A model generated the notes under the pieces. That model was not told the origin of the DNA and made no database searches. It saw only the letters and a program-made list of their open reading frames with translations. A stretch of DNA of 64,000 nt, taken from contig NZ_PXYG01000001.1 in assembly GCF_003012775.1 (NCBI RefSeq), forward strand, positions 496,001 through 560,000, written 5' to 3'. Made by a program: the position numbers and the translations under genes. Shown one piece after another: positions 10,244 to 19,448 of the stretch. How positions within the stretch are numbered: position 1 is the stretch's first letter; each line of letters opens with the position of its first letter. Origin of the DNA: Zobellella endophytica (GTDB lineage: Bacteria > Pseudomonadota > Gammaproteobacteria > Enterobacterales > Aeromonadaceae).

Positions 10244-10810
10244 ATGACAGAACCCGGTCAGCATTTTGACTACCAGGCCGCGTTGGCGGCCTGTGCCCGC
10301 AATGATCGCCATGGCCTTCACGCCTTGTATGAGCAGGAGGGAGGCCGATTGCTGGGGGTGGTGGTGCGCATCGTGCGCGACCATGCCCTGGCGGAAGACA
10401 TAGTGCACGACGCCCTGATCAACATCTGGCTGCGTGCCGACAGTTTCGACCCGGCCCGGGGCTCCGCCCGGGGCTGGATTTACAGCGTGGCCCGCCACCT
10501 GGCGCTGAATGCGGTGCGCAACCGGGGGCGGGAGCTTGGGCTGGATCAGCACGGCGCCGCGGCCCTGGATGCCCTCCAGTCCTATGAACACTGGCAGCAG
10601 AGCCGGGACGGGGGATCCTGGAATGACCATGGCAAACGGGTTGAACATTGCCTGGAGCAGCTCGAGCCCGAGCGGCGCAGCTGTATCCTGCATGCCTACG
10701 TGGACGGTTGTACCCATCATGAAATTGCCGACCGGATGGGCGCGCCGCTGGGTACGGTCAAGGCCTGGATCCGGCGTAGCCTGGCAGCCCTGAGGGAGTG
10801 CATGGCATGA
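10244..10810 (+). CDS. ECF RNA polymerase sigma factor
   Basis: The protein has 188 residues. Region 2 is visible as LAEDIVHDALINIWLRADSF and GWIYSVARHLALNAVRNR. Region 4 with its helix-turn-helix is LEPERRSCILHAYVDGCTHHEIA followed by MGAPLGTVKAWIRRSLAAL. It resembles the SigK-like ECF group that pairs with RskA-type anti-sigma factors. ATG 10244 was preferred to an in-frame TTG at 10226. The stop overlaps the anti-sigma start (ATGA), so the pair is co-translated. A CCATCC element at 10164-10169 resembles the -35 element described for SigK-type promoters and suggests autoregulation; that is inference. Confidence 0.93.
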   Translation: MTEPGQHFDYQAALAACARNDRHGLHALYEQEGGRLLGVVVRIVRDHALAEDIVHDALINIWLRADSFDPARGSARGWIYSVARHLALNAVRNRGRELGLDQHGAAALDALQSYEHWQQSRDGGSWNDHGKRVEHCLEQLEPERRSCILHAYVDGCTHHEIADRMGAPLGTVKAWIRRSLAALRECMA

Positions 10811-11511
10811 GCGCTTTACATCGGCAGGATCCCGAACTGTACGCCCTGGCCGGTGAATATGTGCTGGGGACCCTGCCCGCCGACGAACGGCGGCGGCTGG
10901 AACTGCGGCTGGCGCAGGATGAGCCGTTGCGGGCGGCGGTGACGGAGTGGGAAGAGCGATTGCACCCGCTGACCGGGCTGGTGGCGCTACAAACGCCTTC
11001 TCCCCGGCTGTGGCCCCGGGTCGAACGCAGCCTGGATGCCCTGTCTCGGACTCGCACGGCCGCCGGGCCCGTCCGCTGGTGGCAGCGGCTGGGACTATGG
11101 CGGGGGCTGACCGCGGCCAGCCTGGCCATGACCCTGCTGCTGGCGGCGGTGCTGCTCTATCGGCCGCTGCCCGAGCCCCGCTATGTGGTGGTGCTGGTAG
11201 CACCCGACGACCGGGCGCCGGGCTGGCTGATCCAGGCGTCCGACCCCCGGGAGATCCAGCTGGTGCCGCTCGGCACCACCGAGGTACCGGCGGACATGGC
11301 GCTGGAATTCTGGACCAAGGCCGACGACTGGAGCCGACCGGTGTCGCTCGGCCTGGTCGAGCCGGGCAAGACCCTGCGCATACCGCTGGATGCCCTGCCG
11401 CCGCTCGAGTCCAACCAGCTGTTCGAGCTGACCCTGGAGCAGGCCAGCGGCTCGCCCACCGGCCTGCCCACCGGGCCCATCCAGTTCATCGGCCGGGCGG
11501 TAAAAATCTAG
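10807..11511 (+). CDS. RskA-family membrane anti-sigma factor
   Basis: The 234-residue protein has the RskA layout. An N-terminal anti-sigma domain (ELYALAGEYVLGTLPADERR) is followed by a single membrane helix near residues 99-118 (LTAASLAMTLLLAAVLLYRP). A periplasmic RskA C-terminal domain (VPADMALEFWTKADDWSRPVSLGLVEPG) completes it. It should hold the preceding sigma factor at the inner membrane until released by a signal. The start was chosen at the ATG overlapping the sigma stop, with GAGGGAG upstream. Its TAG stop shares the CTAG palindrome with the stop of the convergent GGDEF/EAL gene. Confidence 0.9.
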   Translation: MSALHRQDPELYALAGEYVLGTLPADERRRLELRLAQDEPLRAAVTEWEERLHPLTGLVALQTPSPRLWPRVERSLDALSRTRTAAGPVRWWQRLGLWRGLTAASLAMTLLLAAVLLYRPLPEPRYVVVLVAPDDRAPGWLIQASDPREIQLVPLGTTEVPADMALEFWTKADDWSRPVSLGLVEPGKTLRIPLDALPPLESNQLFELTLEQASGSPTGLPTGPIQFIGRAVKI

Positions 11512-14102
11512 CCCCGGGCAACGCCGTCCGACTGCGCCAGCCATTGCCGCCAGTGGTCGGCGCTGGCCGGCTTGCCGAACCAGTAGCCCTGGAAGGCGGT
11601 GCAGCCCAACTGGCGCAACCGCTCGGCCTGCTCGGCGGTTTCCACCCCCTCGGCGATGACCCGCAGATCCAGGCTGCGCCCGAGGGCGATGATGGCGCCG
11701 ACGATGGCCTCGTCGTTGGGGTCGGTGAGCAAGTCTTGGACGAAGGACTGATCAATTTTCAGCTGGTTCAGGGGCAGCCGTTTCAGATAGCCGAGCGAGG
11801 CATAGCCGGTGCCGAAATCGTCCAGTGAAAAACGCAGCCCCAACTGCTGCAGCTGCGCCATGCGGGCGATGGTCTGTTCGATGTCGTCGATCAGCAGGCT
11901 TTCGGTGATTTCCAGCTCCAGCCGGGTAGGATCGGCACCGCTGTGTTGCAGGCTCTGCCGCAGCCGACCCACGAAATCCGGATGTCGGAATTGCCGCGGG
12001 CTGATGTTCACCGCCAGGCTGAGCCGGGCCATGGCCGGGTCGCCGGCCCAGTCGGCCAGCAGTCGGCAGGCCTGGCGCAACACCCAGTCACCCAGCAGGA
12101 CGATAAGATCGCTGGACTCGGCGAGGGGAATGAAGTCGGCGGGGGAGAGCCGGCCCAGCTCCGGATGCTGCCAGCGCAGCAGGGCTTCCATCCCGGTGAC
12201 GCAGGCCTGGCTGTCGACCAGCGGCTGGACGTGCAGCTCCAGCTGATCGTGGTCGATGGCCTGGCGCAGCGCCGCCTCCACCCGGCTGCGCTGGTTGACC
12301 TCGTTCTGCATGGCCTTGTTGAAAAAATGCAGGGTATTGCGGCCATCGGCCTTGGCGGCGAACATCGCCAGATCAGCGGCCTTGAGCAGTTCCTCGACGT
12401 GGCCCTGCACATCCGAAAACATGGCGATGCCGATGCTGGCAGAGCAGGTGTAGTGCCTGCCGCCGAGCTCATAGGGCCTGGCCAGCTGTTCGAGCAGGTG
12501 CCCGGCCCGGTCGCGGGCCTGCATCACCGCCTCCGTGGCGTGGGGGTTGAGATCCTCGAGGATCAGCACGAATTCGTCCGAGCCCAGCCGGCCGGCGGTG
12601 TCGGTGCTGGCCAGGCTCTGGCGCAGCCGTTCGGCGGTCTGCAGCAGCAGTTGATCGCCCTGGTCGTGGCCCAGGGTGTCGTTGATGTTCTTGAAGTTGT
12701 CGAGATCGACCAGCACCAGTGCCCCCTGGTAGCCGGTATTGTGGCTGCTGGCCAGGGCATGGTGCAGGTGGTCGAGCAGCAGCCGGCGGTTGGCCAGCCG
12801 GGTGAGGGGATCGTAAAAGGCCAGATGGTGCAGGTCGTCCTGCAGCTGGCGGTAGGCGGTGATGTCGGTGGAGATGCCGCACAGGGCATAGATGCGGCCG
12901 TCCGGGTGGCGCAGCGGCAGCTTGACCGTGAGGTAGGTGCGCGGCTCGCCGTTGTCGCTCAGGTAATTGACCTCTTCGTGGGCCACCCGCTCGCCCTGTT
13001 GCAATACCCGCAGATCGTTCTGCCGCAGCCGGGCGCAGGTATCGGCATCGAAAAAGCGGGTATCGCGCTGGCCGATGATCTGCGCCTGGGACAGGCCGAA
13101 CAGCTCGCATACCTTTCGGTTGGCGTACTGATACCTGAGCTCTTCGTCCTTGATGTAGATGTAGGCCTCCACGCTGTCGAGGATGGTGTTCAACCGGGCT
13201 TCGCTGGCCTGCAGGCCCAAGGTCTTTTCGGCGACCCTGCGCCGCAGCAGCAGGTTGAAGCCCAGCGCCAGCAGCAGGGCCGACACCAAAGCGGCCAGGC
13301 CCCACCACAGGACGGGAGGGGGCTGCCAGTCGGTTTGCCGGGCGCTCCAGCGCGCCAGTATGCCAAAGTAGCGGGAGCCTTCATCCGCCTGCCAGGCATC
13401 GAGGTGGCGGTCGATGGCGGCCAGCACCGCCGGGTGCCGGCCGAGGGGGGTGGCGAAATAGAGCTTGCTGGGCTGGAACAGGATGGGGGAGGCCACCAGC
13501 TCCCGGCTCAGGGCCTGCTGGTTGCCGATGAAGTGGTTGGCCGCGACGGCGTCCGCCCGCTGCCGGATGACGGCGTCGAAGGCGTCTTCCAGGCTGCCCA
13601 CCGGCAGCCAGGTCACCACCAGGCCGAAGTTGTCGACCAGTTGGGCCAGGAACTGCTGCTGGATGGAGCCGTCGAGCACCGCCAGCCGCTTGCCGTCCAG
13701 CTCCAGCAGGCTGGTCAGTTGCCTGTCCGGGGCGGTGTAGATCTGCGACCAGCTGCGCAATGCCGGTGTGCGGTGAAACGCAAAGCGGGCGGCCCGCTCC
13801 TCGCTGAAGGCCACGTCCGGCATCAGGTCGATCCGGCCGCTGGCCAGCCAGTCCAGGCACTGGCTCCACTGGCACTGGACTGGCTCCAGTTGCCAGCCTT
13901 CCTCCCGGGCGATCTCGGCCAGCAGCTCGCCGAAGATGCCGCCGGGCCGGCCCTGATCGTCGGCCAGGATCTTGGGCGGATTATGATAGACGCCGACGCG
14001 CAGGGGCTGGGCGTCGGCCTGGCCGACCCAGCAGGCCAGCAACCAGGCCGCCCACCAGGACCCGCGCCACCACGCCACCCGGCCATTGGGTTGAGTGCTC
14101 AA
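11508..14102 (-). CDS. Periplasmic-sensing GGDEF/EAL cyclic-di-GMP protein
   Basis: The protein has 864 residues. A signal sequence is followed by a periplasmic amino acid-binding-type (SBP_bac_3) domain of about 240 residues, then a membrane helix (WWGLAALVSALLLALGFNLLL), a PAS domain, GGDEF and EAL. The GGDEF signature is GSDEF at 507-511, altered at its second position, so cyclase activity is uncertain. The EAL site is intact: Glu639-Ala-Leu, ITESLL, DDFGTG, KIDQSF and AEGVE. The protein is therefore most likely a ligand-regulated c-di-GMP phosphodiesterase, possibly bifunctional. It starts with TTG preceded by CAGGGAAG. It converges on, and overlaps by four bases, the anti-sigma gene. Confidence 0.92.
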   Translation of the reverse strand: MSTQPNGRVAWWRGSWWAAWLLACWVGQADAQPLRVGVYHNPPKILADDQGRPGGIFGELLAEIAREEGWQLEPVQCQWSQCLDWLASGRIDLMPDVAFSEERAARFAFHRTPALRSWSQIYTAPDRQLTSLLELDGKRLAVLDGSIQQQFLAQLVDNFGLVVTWLPVGSLEDAFDAVIRQRADAVAANHFIGNQQALSRELVASPILFQPSKLYFATPLGRHPAVLAAIDRHLDAWQADEGSRYFGILARWSARQTDWQPPPVLWWGLAALVSALLLALGFNLLLRRRVAEKTLGLQASEARLNTILDSVEAYIYIKDEELRYQYANRKVCELFGLSQAQIIGQRDTRFFDADTCARLRQNDLRVLQQGERVAHEEVNYLSDNGEPRTYLTVKLPLRHPDGRIYALCGISTDITAYRQLQDDLHHLAFYDPLTRLANRRLLLDHLHHALASSHNTGYQGALVLVDLDNFKNINDTLGHDQGDQLLLQTAERLRQSLASTDTAGRLGSDEFVLILEDLNPHATEAVMQARDRAGHLLEQLARPYELGGRHYTCSASIGIAMFSDVQGHVEELLKAADLAMFAAKADGRNTLHFFNKAMQNEVNQRSRVEAALRQAIDHDQLELHVQPLVDSQACVTGMEALLRWQHPELGRLSPADFIPLAESSDLIVLLGDWVLRQACRLLADWAGDPAMARLSLAVNISPRQFRHPDFVGRLRQSLQHSGADPTRLELEITESLLIDDIEQTIARMAQLQQLGLRFSLDDFGTGYASLGYLKRLPLNQLKIDQSFVQDLLTDPNDEAIVGAIIALGRSLDLRVIAEGVETAEQAERLRQLGCTAFQGYWFGKPASADHWRQWLAQSDGVARG

Positions 14103-14177
14103 GAGCTTCCCTGTCCTCGTGCTAAGTACTTGAACTTATGATTATTAGTTATAACAGATCCCGGCGCCTTTTATAGG

Positions 14178-14553
14178 GTGCCGGCGCCCATCGCGCAATT
14201 TCATTCAATCCCCATGCTGGCCTTTGCCCTGGTCGGCGCCATTTCACCGGGTCCGGTCAATATGATTGCCACCGGCACGGGTGCCGGCTTCGGCATCGTG
14301 AAAGCCCTGCCCTATGTGCTGGGGATACCACACCCATGCGCACGACGAGTTCTCCTTCGGGGTCATCGATCAGAGCTCGGCCAGCTATCGCATGCTGTTC
14401 GTGGATCGCCGCTGGCTGGGCCGACTGCAACGGGAACTGGTGTTCGGCAGCCGGGATTATCTGGCTTTTGCCGATCAGGCGCATTTTCAGCGCCACTTCA
14501 AGCGACGGCTGGCGATCACTCCGGGCCAGTATCAGGCTTTTCTCTCTGATTGA
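14178..14553 (+). pseudogene. Composite remnant: LysE start fused to AraC regulator pieces
   Basis: From 14178 the plus strand encodes a LysE-exporter N-terminus (LAFALVGAISPGPVNMIATG, then LPYVLG). Near 14325 this breaks off. In the next frame, from 14314, pieces of an AraC-family regulator follow: HTHAHDEFSFGVI and SYRMLFVDRRWL from the N-terminal cupin part, then directly AFADQAHFQRHFKRRLAITPGQYQ from the end of the AraC DNA-binding domain. At least two internal deletions are implied. An intact LysE gene and a regulator with an AraC DNA-binding domain sit together at 31.7-33.4 kb, showing that such pairs exist here in working form. Confidence 0.8.
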
Positions 14554-14578
14554 CGGGGGATAACATCACGGCGTCCGG

Positions 14579-15139
14579 CTACCGATAGAGCACCTCGGTG
14601 ATGTCTGCCGACAGTCGGTAGGCGTCGGCCCGGGGGACCGCCAGCGCGATGTCCTGGCCCTGCCGGCGACTGCCGGGCCTGAAATAGGTGTCCGGCAAGC
14701 GCTTGATGGCGGTCAGCACCCGGATTTGTTCCTTGCCGAGCGGGCGCCCCTGCTCATCGCTCAGGGTCAGGGCGACCACCACCGAGATCACGGACTGGCT
14801 GCCGTGGTTGCCGAGCCGGGTCGGGATCACCAGCCGGCCATCTTGATAACGGGCGGGTTGCAGCAACAGCTCGACGCCGCCCTTGCTCAGCTGCAGCACC
14901 GGCTTGTCGCGGCCGGGCTCGACCCGCACCGAGGCGGGTTCGACAACTACCGAAGCGGGCGCGACCGGCACCGGCGTAGCGGCGCCGGATGGTACATCGT
15001 TCAGGTAGCGCCAGGTAAAATCGTCATGCAGCACGGCCTGGCGCCCATCGGGCAGGGTGACCCGCTGCTCGGCGGCCGGGGCCTGGCCGGCCCCCAGGGT
15101 GGCGAGCAGCAGTATGCCCGCGGGGATGAGTCTGTTCAT
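14579..15139 (-). CDS. DUF3157 family exported protein
   Basis: The 186-residue protein begins with a signal peptide (MNRLIPAGILLLATLGAGQ, cleavage near AAEQ). The opening of the mature protein, RVTLPDGRQAVLHDDFTWRY, and the later GGVELLLQPARYQ are typical of DUF3157, a family found in Vibrio and Aeromonas relatives with no known function. ATG 15139 was chosen because CAGGAG stands just upstream; the open frame runs further up without a better start. It is probably periplasmic and monocistronic. Confidence 0.78.
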   Translation of the reverse strand: MNRLIPAGILLLATLGAGQAPAAEQRVTLPDGRQAVLHDDFTWRYLNDVPSGAATPVPVAPASVVVEPASVRVEPGRDKPVLQLSKGGVELLLQPARYQDGRLVIPTRLGNHGSQSVISVVVALTLSDEQGRPLGKEQIRVLTAIKRLPDTYFRPGSRRQGQDIALAVPRADAYRLSADITEVLYR

Positions 15140-15297
15140 GGCTGACTCCTGGTCGGGGCGGTGCACAGACCGCCTGGTGGTTAAATGGCTGTCCAGTTTA
15201 GCAAATAATGGCCGGGGCGGGGACGGATACCCGGGGCCGGTTAGCATTCCTCGCCGGCAGCGGTTAGGCTGTAAATAGCCGGGTAGGGAGGTGTCGC

Positions 15298-15768
15298 ATG
15301 AAACTGCATCTTTGGGTGTTGCTGTGGTTGCCGCTGGCCGGTTGCGCCAGCCAGCAGGAGCGGGCGCTGATGCGGCTGAACGAGGTGGCCGAGCGGGTAC
15401 TGGCGCAGGAATGCGCCCGGCCGCAGCTCAGCTACCGGGCGGTGGAAAATGCCCATGTATCGGGGCTGGTCGACGAGGTGGAAACCCTGCGCTGCCCGGG
15501 GCTGGAAGCACAGACCTACCTGTCCGAGGCGGCGGCCAACCCCAGGGGCATGCCCATCTATCTGCACGTCTTCGCCCCGCATCCGGCGTTGCCGGGCTTC
15601 ATGAACATCGGCGCCGGCGCCGAAGGCGTCATCGAGGTGCTGGGCCGGCCGGCCCGGCAGGACGCGCGGCAGCTGCGCTACCAGTCCGGCGAAACCACCG
15701 ACAGCGTGACGTTCCGGTTGCGCGGCAACCGTATCGGCGCCATTCGCTGGGAGTGGTATTTCGACTGA
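15298..15768 (+). CDS. Small predicted lipoprotein
   Basis: This 156-residue protein has a lipoprotein signal: a short basic start, a hydrophobic core and a lipobox LAGC with Cys16 as the lipidated residue. The rest (YRAVENAHVSGLVDEVETLRC, FAPHPALPGFMNIGAG, and a tail ending IRWEWYFD) is not recognised as a named family. GGGAGG lies well placed before the ATG. It converges on the MFS gene with only six bases between stops. No function can be assigned beyond envelope localisation. Confidence 0.72.
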   Translation: MKLHLWVLLWLPLAGCASQQERALMRLNEVAERVLAQECARPQLSYRAVENAHVSGLVDEVETLRCPGLEAQTYLSEAAANPRGMPIYLHVFAPHPALPGFMNIGAGAEGVIEVLGRPARQDARQLRYQSGETTDSVTFRLRGNRIGAIRWEWYFD

Positions 15769-15774
15769 GCGCCG

Positions 15775-17043
15775 TTATGCCGGCTGACGCCGGTGCGCCG
15801 AGCCCGTCGCGGGCTCCACGTCGCTGAACCGGTCGACCCGCAGCAGGGAGCGGAAGCCCCACATCCAGGTGCCGGCCACCGCCAGGGTGGCCACCCCGCC
15901 GATGACGGCGGCGGGCACGGTGCCGAACCAGGCGGCGCTGGTGCCGGCGCGGAACTCGCCGAGTTCGTTGGACGAGCCGATGAACAGCATGTTCACCGCG
16001 CTGACCCGGCCGCGCATTTCATCGGGGGTGGCCAGCTGGATCAGGGTGGAGCGTACATAGACGCTGATCATGTCCGCCGCCCCCGCCACCAGCAGGGCGG
16101 TGAACGACAGCCAGAACAGGGTGGAGAAGGCGAACACCAGGTTGGCGACCCCGAACACCATGACGGCGACAAACATCGCCGGCCCCACGCGGCGGCTGAG
16201 CGACCAGGTGCTGAGCACCATGCCCATCAGCAGGGCACCGATGGCGATGGCGCTGCGCAGGGCGCCCAGGCCCTCCGGCCCCACCATCAGCACTTCCTGG
16301 GCATAGATGGGCAACAACGCCACCACGCCGCCGAGCAGCACCGCGAACAGATCGAGGGAAATGGCGCCGAGGATGATGGGCCGGGAGCGGATATAGCCGA
16401 TGCCGGCGGTAAAGCGACGCCAGGCGGTGGCTTCCAGCGGCCTGGCGCCACCGGCAAAACGCACCCGTGCCATCGGCAACAGCGCCAGCGCCAGCAGGAA
16501 ACAGCCGAGGCAGACCGCGTAGGCCAGGCTGCCGCCCAGGGCGTAGAGGATGCCCCCGAGCAGGGGGCCGCCGATGACCGCGATTTTCATGATCATGCTG
16601 TTCACCGCGATGGCGCGGGCCAACTGGGCCCGGGGCACGATTTGCGGCAACAGGCTCTGCAGGGTGGGGCCGGTAAAGGCGCGGGCACAGCCGAACAGTA
16701 CCAGCACCGCGTAATAGTGGCGCACGTCCGGGGTCTCGTTGAGCGACAGGCCGAGCAGCAGGGCGCTGCACAGTCCCTGCACCGCCCAGCTCAGCCACAG
16801 TATCTTCTTGCGCGAATGACGGTCGGCCAGATCGCCGGCCGGCAGCAGCAACAGCAGCATGGGGATGAACTGGGCCAGGCCCACGTAGGCCAGGGCCAAG
16901 GGCTGGCGGGTGAGATCGTACACCTGCCAGGCCACCACCACCGCCTGGATCTGCATGGCGAACACCGCCGCCAGCCGGGCGGTCAGGAAGGGCAGGAAGC
17001 CCTGTTGTTGCAGCACCGTTGTGCTGCCTGGATCGGAAGACAT
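15775..17043 (-). CDS. MFS transporter of the MFS_3 (EntS-like) type
   Basis: The protein has 422 residues and about twelve hydrophobic segments. The loop motif GDLADRHSRKKIL after the second helix is the MFS signature, and the general pattern (FLPFLTARLAAVFAMQIQAVVVAWQVYDLTR at the start) fits the MFS_3 group that includes the enterobactin exporter EntS. The likely role is efflux of a small molecule; the substrate is unknown. ATG 17043 was selected because the upstream extension is encoded by intergenic repeat sequence. The 5' side carries two palindrome A copies about 100 bases upstream. Confidence 0.88.
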   Translation of the reverse strand: MSSDPGSTTVLQQQGFLPFLTARLAAVFAMQIQAVVVAWQVYDLTRQPLALAYVGLAQFIPMLLLLLPAGDLADRHSRKKILWLSWAVQGLCSALLLGLSLNETPDVRHYYAVLVLFGCARAFTGPTLQSLLPQIVPRAQLARAIAVNSMIMKIAVIGGPLLGGILYALGGSLAYAVCLGCFLLALALLPMARVRFAGGARPLEATAWRRFTAGIGYIRSRPIILGAISLDLFAVLLGGVVALLPIYAQEVLMVGPEGLGALRSAIAIGALLMGMVLSTWSLSRRVGPAMFVAVMVFGVANLVFAFSTLFWLSFTALLVAGAADMISVYVRSTLIQLATPDEMRGRVSAVNMLFIGSSNELGEFRAGTSAAWFGTVPAAVIGGVATLAVAGTWMWGFRSLLRVDRFSDVEPATGSAHRRQPA

Positions 17044-17140
17044 ACATTCTAGGGTAAAGCGGGACGGGCGGGCAGTGTAAACCCGCCGGCCCGAGGCAGC
17101 AAGTCGAGTGGGGGCGCCTCGGCAATCGGGCGCCGGGCCC

Positions 17141-17310
17141 GGTCGAATAAATTCGACCCTACGGATCCAGCCCGTCACGGCGCCATGCCAGATTGGAACG
17201 CCGGGTTGGCCGTAGGGTCCACTTCAGTGGACCACCCGACCACGGCGCCGCGCCCGGTCGAATAAATTCGACCCTACAGCCTGGGCCCTAGGGTCGATTT
17301 CAAGCGACTG
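17141..17310. repeat. Second copy of the paired-palindrome repeat family
   Basis: Palindrome A (TCGAATAAATTCGA) is at 17143-17156 and 17258-17271, and palindrome B at 17217-17232. Here B reads GTCCACTTCAGTGGAC: relative to the 7-kb array both arms have changed (T to C and A to G), so base pairing is kept. A degenerate form follows at 17292-17310. The element fills the space between the MFS gene start and the asnB stop. Confidence 0.9.
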
Positions 17311-17313
17311 TGC

Positions 17314-18978
17314 TCAGTAGGACTGGCTATGCACGCCCTTGATTGCGCGGCCGGAAGGATCGGCCATGTTCTTCCACTGCTCGTCCCACTCCAGGGCGGT
17401 GGGGGTGGAGCAGGCCACGGAGGGGCCGGTTGGCACGCACCTGGCGGCGGACTCCTGAGGGAAGTGATCCTCGAAGATGGCGCGGTAGTAGTAGGCTTCC
17501 TTGCTGGTCGGGGTGTTCAGCGGGAAGCGGAACGCCGCCGTGGCCATCATCTGATCGGTCACCTGCTCCTCCACCATCGCCTTGAGGCTGTCGATCCAGG
17601 AGTAACCCACGCCGTCGGAGAACTGCTCCTTCTGGCGCCAGGCCACTTCATGGGGCAGCATGTCGCTGAAGGCCTCGCGCAGTATGTGTTTTTCCATCTT
17701 GCCGTTGCCGCACATCTTGTCGGCCGGGTTCAGGCGCATGGCCACGTCCATGAATTCCTTGTCGAGGAAGGGGACCCGGGCTTCGACACCCCAGGCGGCC
17801 ATGGACTTGTTGGCGCGCAGGCAGTCGAACATGTGCAGGGCCTTGAGCTTGCGCACGGTTTCCTCATGGAACTCCCGGGCGTTGGGCGCCTTGTGGAAGT
17901 AGAGGTAGCCGCCGAACAGCTCGTCGGAGCCCTCGCCGGAGAGCACCATCTTGATGCCCATCGCCTTGATGCGGCGGGACATCAGGTACATGGGGGTGGA
18001 GGCGCGCACCGTGGTGACGTCGTAGGTTTCCAGGTGGTAGATGACCTCGCGCAGGGCGTCCAAGCCTTCCTGTACCGTGTAGTGCAGCTCGTGGTGCACC
18101 GTGCCCAGATGATCCGCCACCTTACGCGCCGCCACCAGATCCGGGGCGCCTTCCAGGCCCACGGCGAAGGAGTGCAGCCGTGGCCACCAGGCTTCGCTGT
18201 GGCCGTCGTCTTCCACCCGGCGGTCGGCATACAGCTTGGCCACGGCGGAGATGATGGAGGAGTCCAGGCCGCCGGAGAGCAGCACGCCGTAGGGCACGTC
18301 GCACATCAGCTGGCGCTTGACCGCCGCCATCAGCGCGTCGCGCAGTTCGGTCACGCTGGAGACGTTGTCCTGCACCGCCTCATAGCTTTCCCAGTCGCGC
18401 TGGTAGTAGCGGCGCGGCTGCCCTTCCTTGCTGTACAGCAGGTGGCCGGGGGGGAATTCGCTAATGGTCTTGCACACCGGGGTCAGTGCCTTCATCTCGG
18501 AGGCGACGTAGAAGTTGCCCGCTTCGTCGTAACCGGTGTAGAGCGGGATGATGCCCATGTGGTCGCGACCGATGAGATAAGCGTCGTTTTCCTCGTCGTA
18601 GAGCACGAAGGCGAAGATGCCGTTCAGATCGTCGAGGAACTCGGGCCCTTTTTCCTGGTACAGGCCGAGGATGATTTCACAGTCGGACTTGGTCTGGAAC
18701 TCGAACCCGCAGGTGAGCCCGGCTTCCAGCTCCTTGTGGTTGTAGATCTCGCCGTTCACCGCCAGGGCGTGGGTCTTGGCCGGGTTCAGCAGCGGCTGGG
18801 CGCCGCTGTCCAGGCCGACGATGGCCAGCCGCTCGTGCACCAGGATGGCGTTGTCGCTGCTGTACACACCGGACCAGTCGGGGCCGCGGTGACGCAGCAG
18901 TTTGGATAATTCCAGGGCGCGGCTGCGCAGGGCGGCGGGTTCGGATTTGAGTTCAAGAATACCGAAAATGGAACACAT
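17314..18978 (-). CDS. asnB: Asparagine synthase B, glutamine-hydrolysing
   Basis: The protein has 554 residues, the same length as E. coli AsnB. It makes asparagine from aspartate, ATP and glutamine. The N-terminal nucleophile cysteine follows the initiator Met (MCSIFGIL), glutaminase residues RGPDWSG and VNGEIYNHKEL are present, and the synthetase PP-loop SGGLDSSIISA is near residue 235. VLSGEGSDELFGGY is also intact. A long AT-rich region upstream probably carries its promoter. It is not in an operon. Confidence 0.97.
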   Translation of the reverse strand: MCSIFGILELKSEPAALRSRALELSKLLRHRGPDWSGVYSSDNAILVHERLAIVGLDSGAQPLLNPAKTHALAVNGEIYNHKELEAGLTCGFEFQTKSDCEIILGLYQEKGPEFLDDLNGIFAFVLYDEENDAYLIGRDHMGIIPLYTGYDEAGNFYVASEMKALTPVCKTISEFPPGHLLYSKEGQPRRYYQRDWESYEAVQDNVSSVTELRDALMAAVKRQLMCDVPYGVLLSGGLDSSIISAVAKLYADRRVEDDGHSEAWWPRLHSFAVGLEGAPDLVAARKVADHLGTVHHELHYTVQEGLDALREVIYHLETYDVTTVRASTPMYLMSRRIKAMGIKMVLSGEGSDELFGGYLYFHKAPNAREFHEETVRKLKALHMFDCLRANKSMAAWGVEARVPFLDKEFMDVAMRLNPADKMCGNGKMEKHILREAFSDMLPHEVAWRQKEQFSDGVGYSWIDSLKAMVEEQVTDQMMATAAFRFPLNTPTSKEAYYYRAIFEDHFPQESAARCVPTGPSVACSTPTALEWDEQWKNMADPSGRAIKGVHSQSY

Positions 18979-19448
18979 GGGGGCTTGTCCTTAACGTGCT
19001 GATCTACATGAATGAACGAAGGTTGCCAGAGTCAAACCGGGATGAAAAGCGAAAATAACGAAAATTTATAAAAAAAGGCCGTTAAACTTTGATTCGATAT
19101 TTAAAGTGCCATTTTTTGGTAAATAAACAATTAAGCTGGCTATATATTGATTATTCATTAAAAAATAACCGGGCTGGGCAGGACGATCCGGAATCCGCGT
19201 CGCGGCGACCCCGCCGGCTGGCCGGCTCCGGATACCGCGGCAGCCCACCGCCATCGGCGGGCCGCTGTCATTAAAGCGATGTTCGGGGGATAGTAGGGTA
19301 TGCAGGAGGGCGGGCGTCGGTAGCAGCCCTGTCCGCCCGTGCAGACCCTGCCGCCGGAGACGGTTCGGAGGCAGGCCGTGAAGAACTATTGTTGCAAAGG
19401 CACTGTTGCAGTGAGATGGCGGGAGCCTGGCGCAACTCGGAGGCTGTC
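18979..19448. other. Divergent AT-rich intergenic region between asnB and the patatin gene
   Basis: About 470 bases without a supported gene. From roughly 19,040 to 19,180 the sequence is very AT-rich for this window, with poly-A/T runs, and should hold the promoter of asnB (leftward). The remaining part up to the patatin start is GC-rich, with no clear hairpin terminator or repeat. No coding frame there looks real. Confidence 0.5.
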
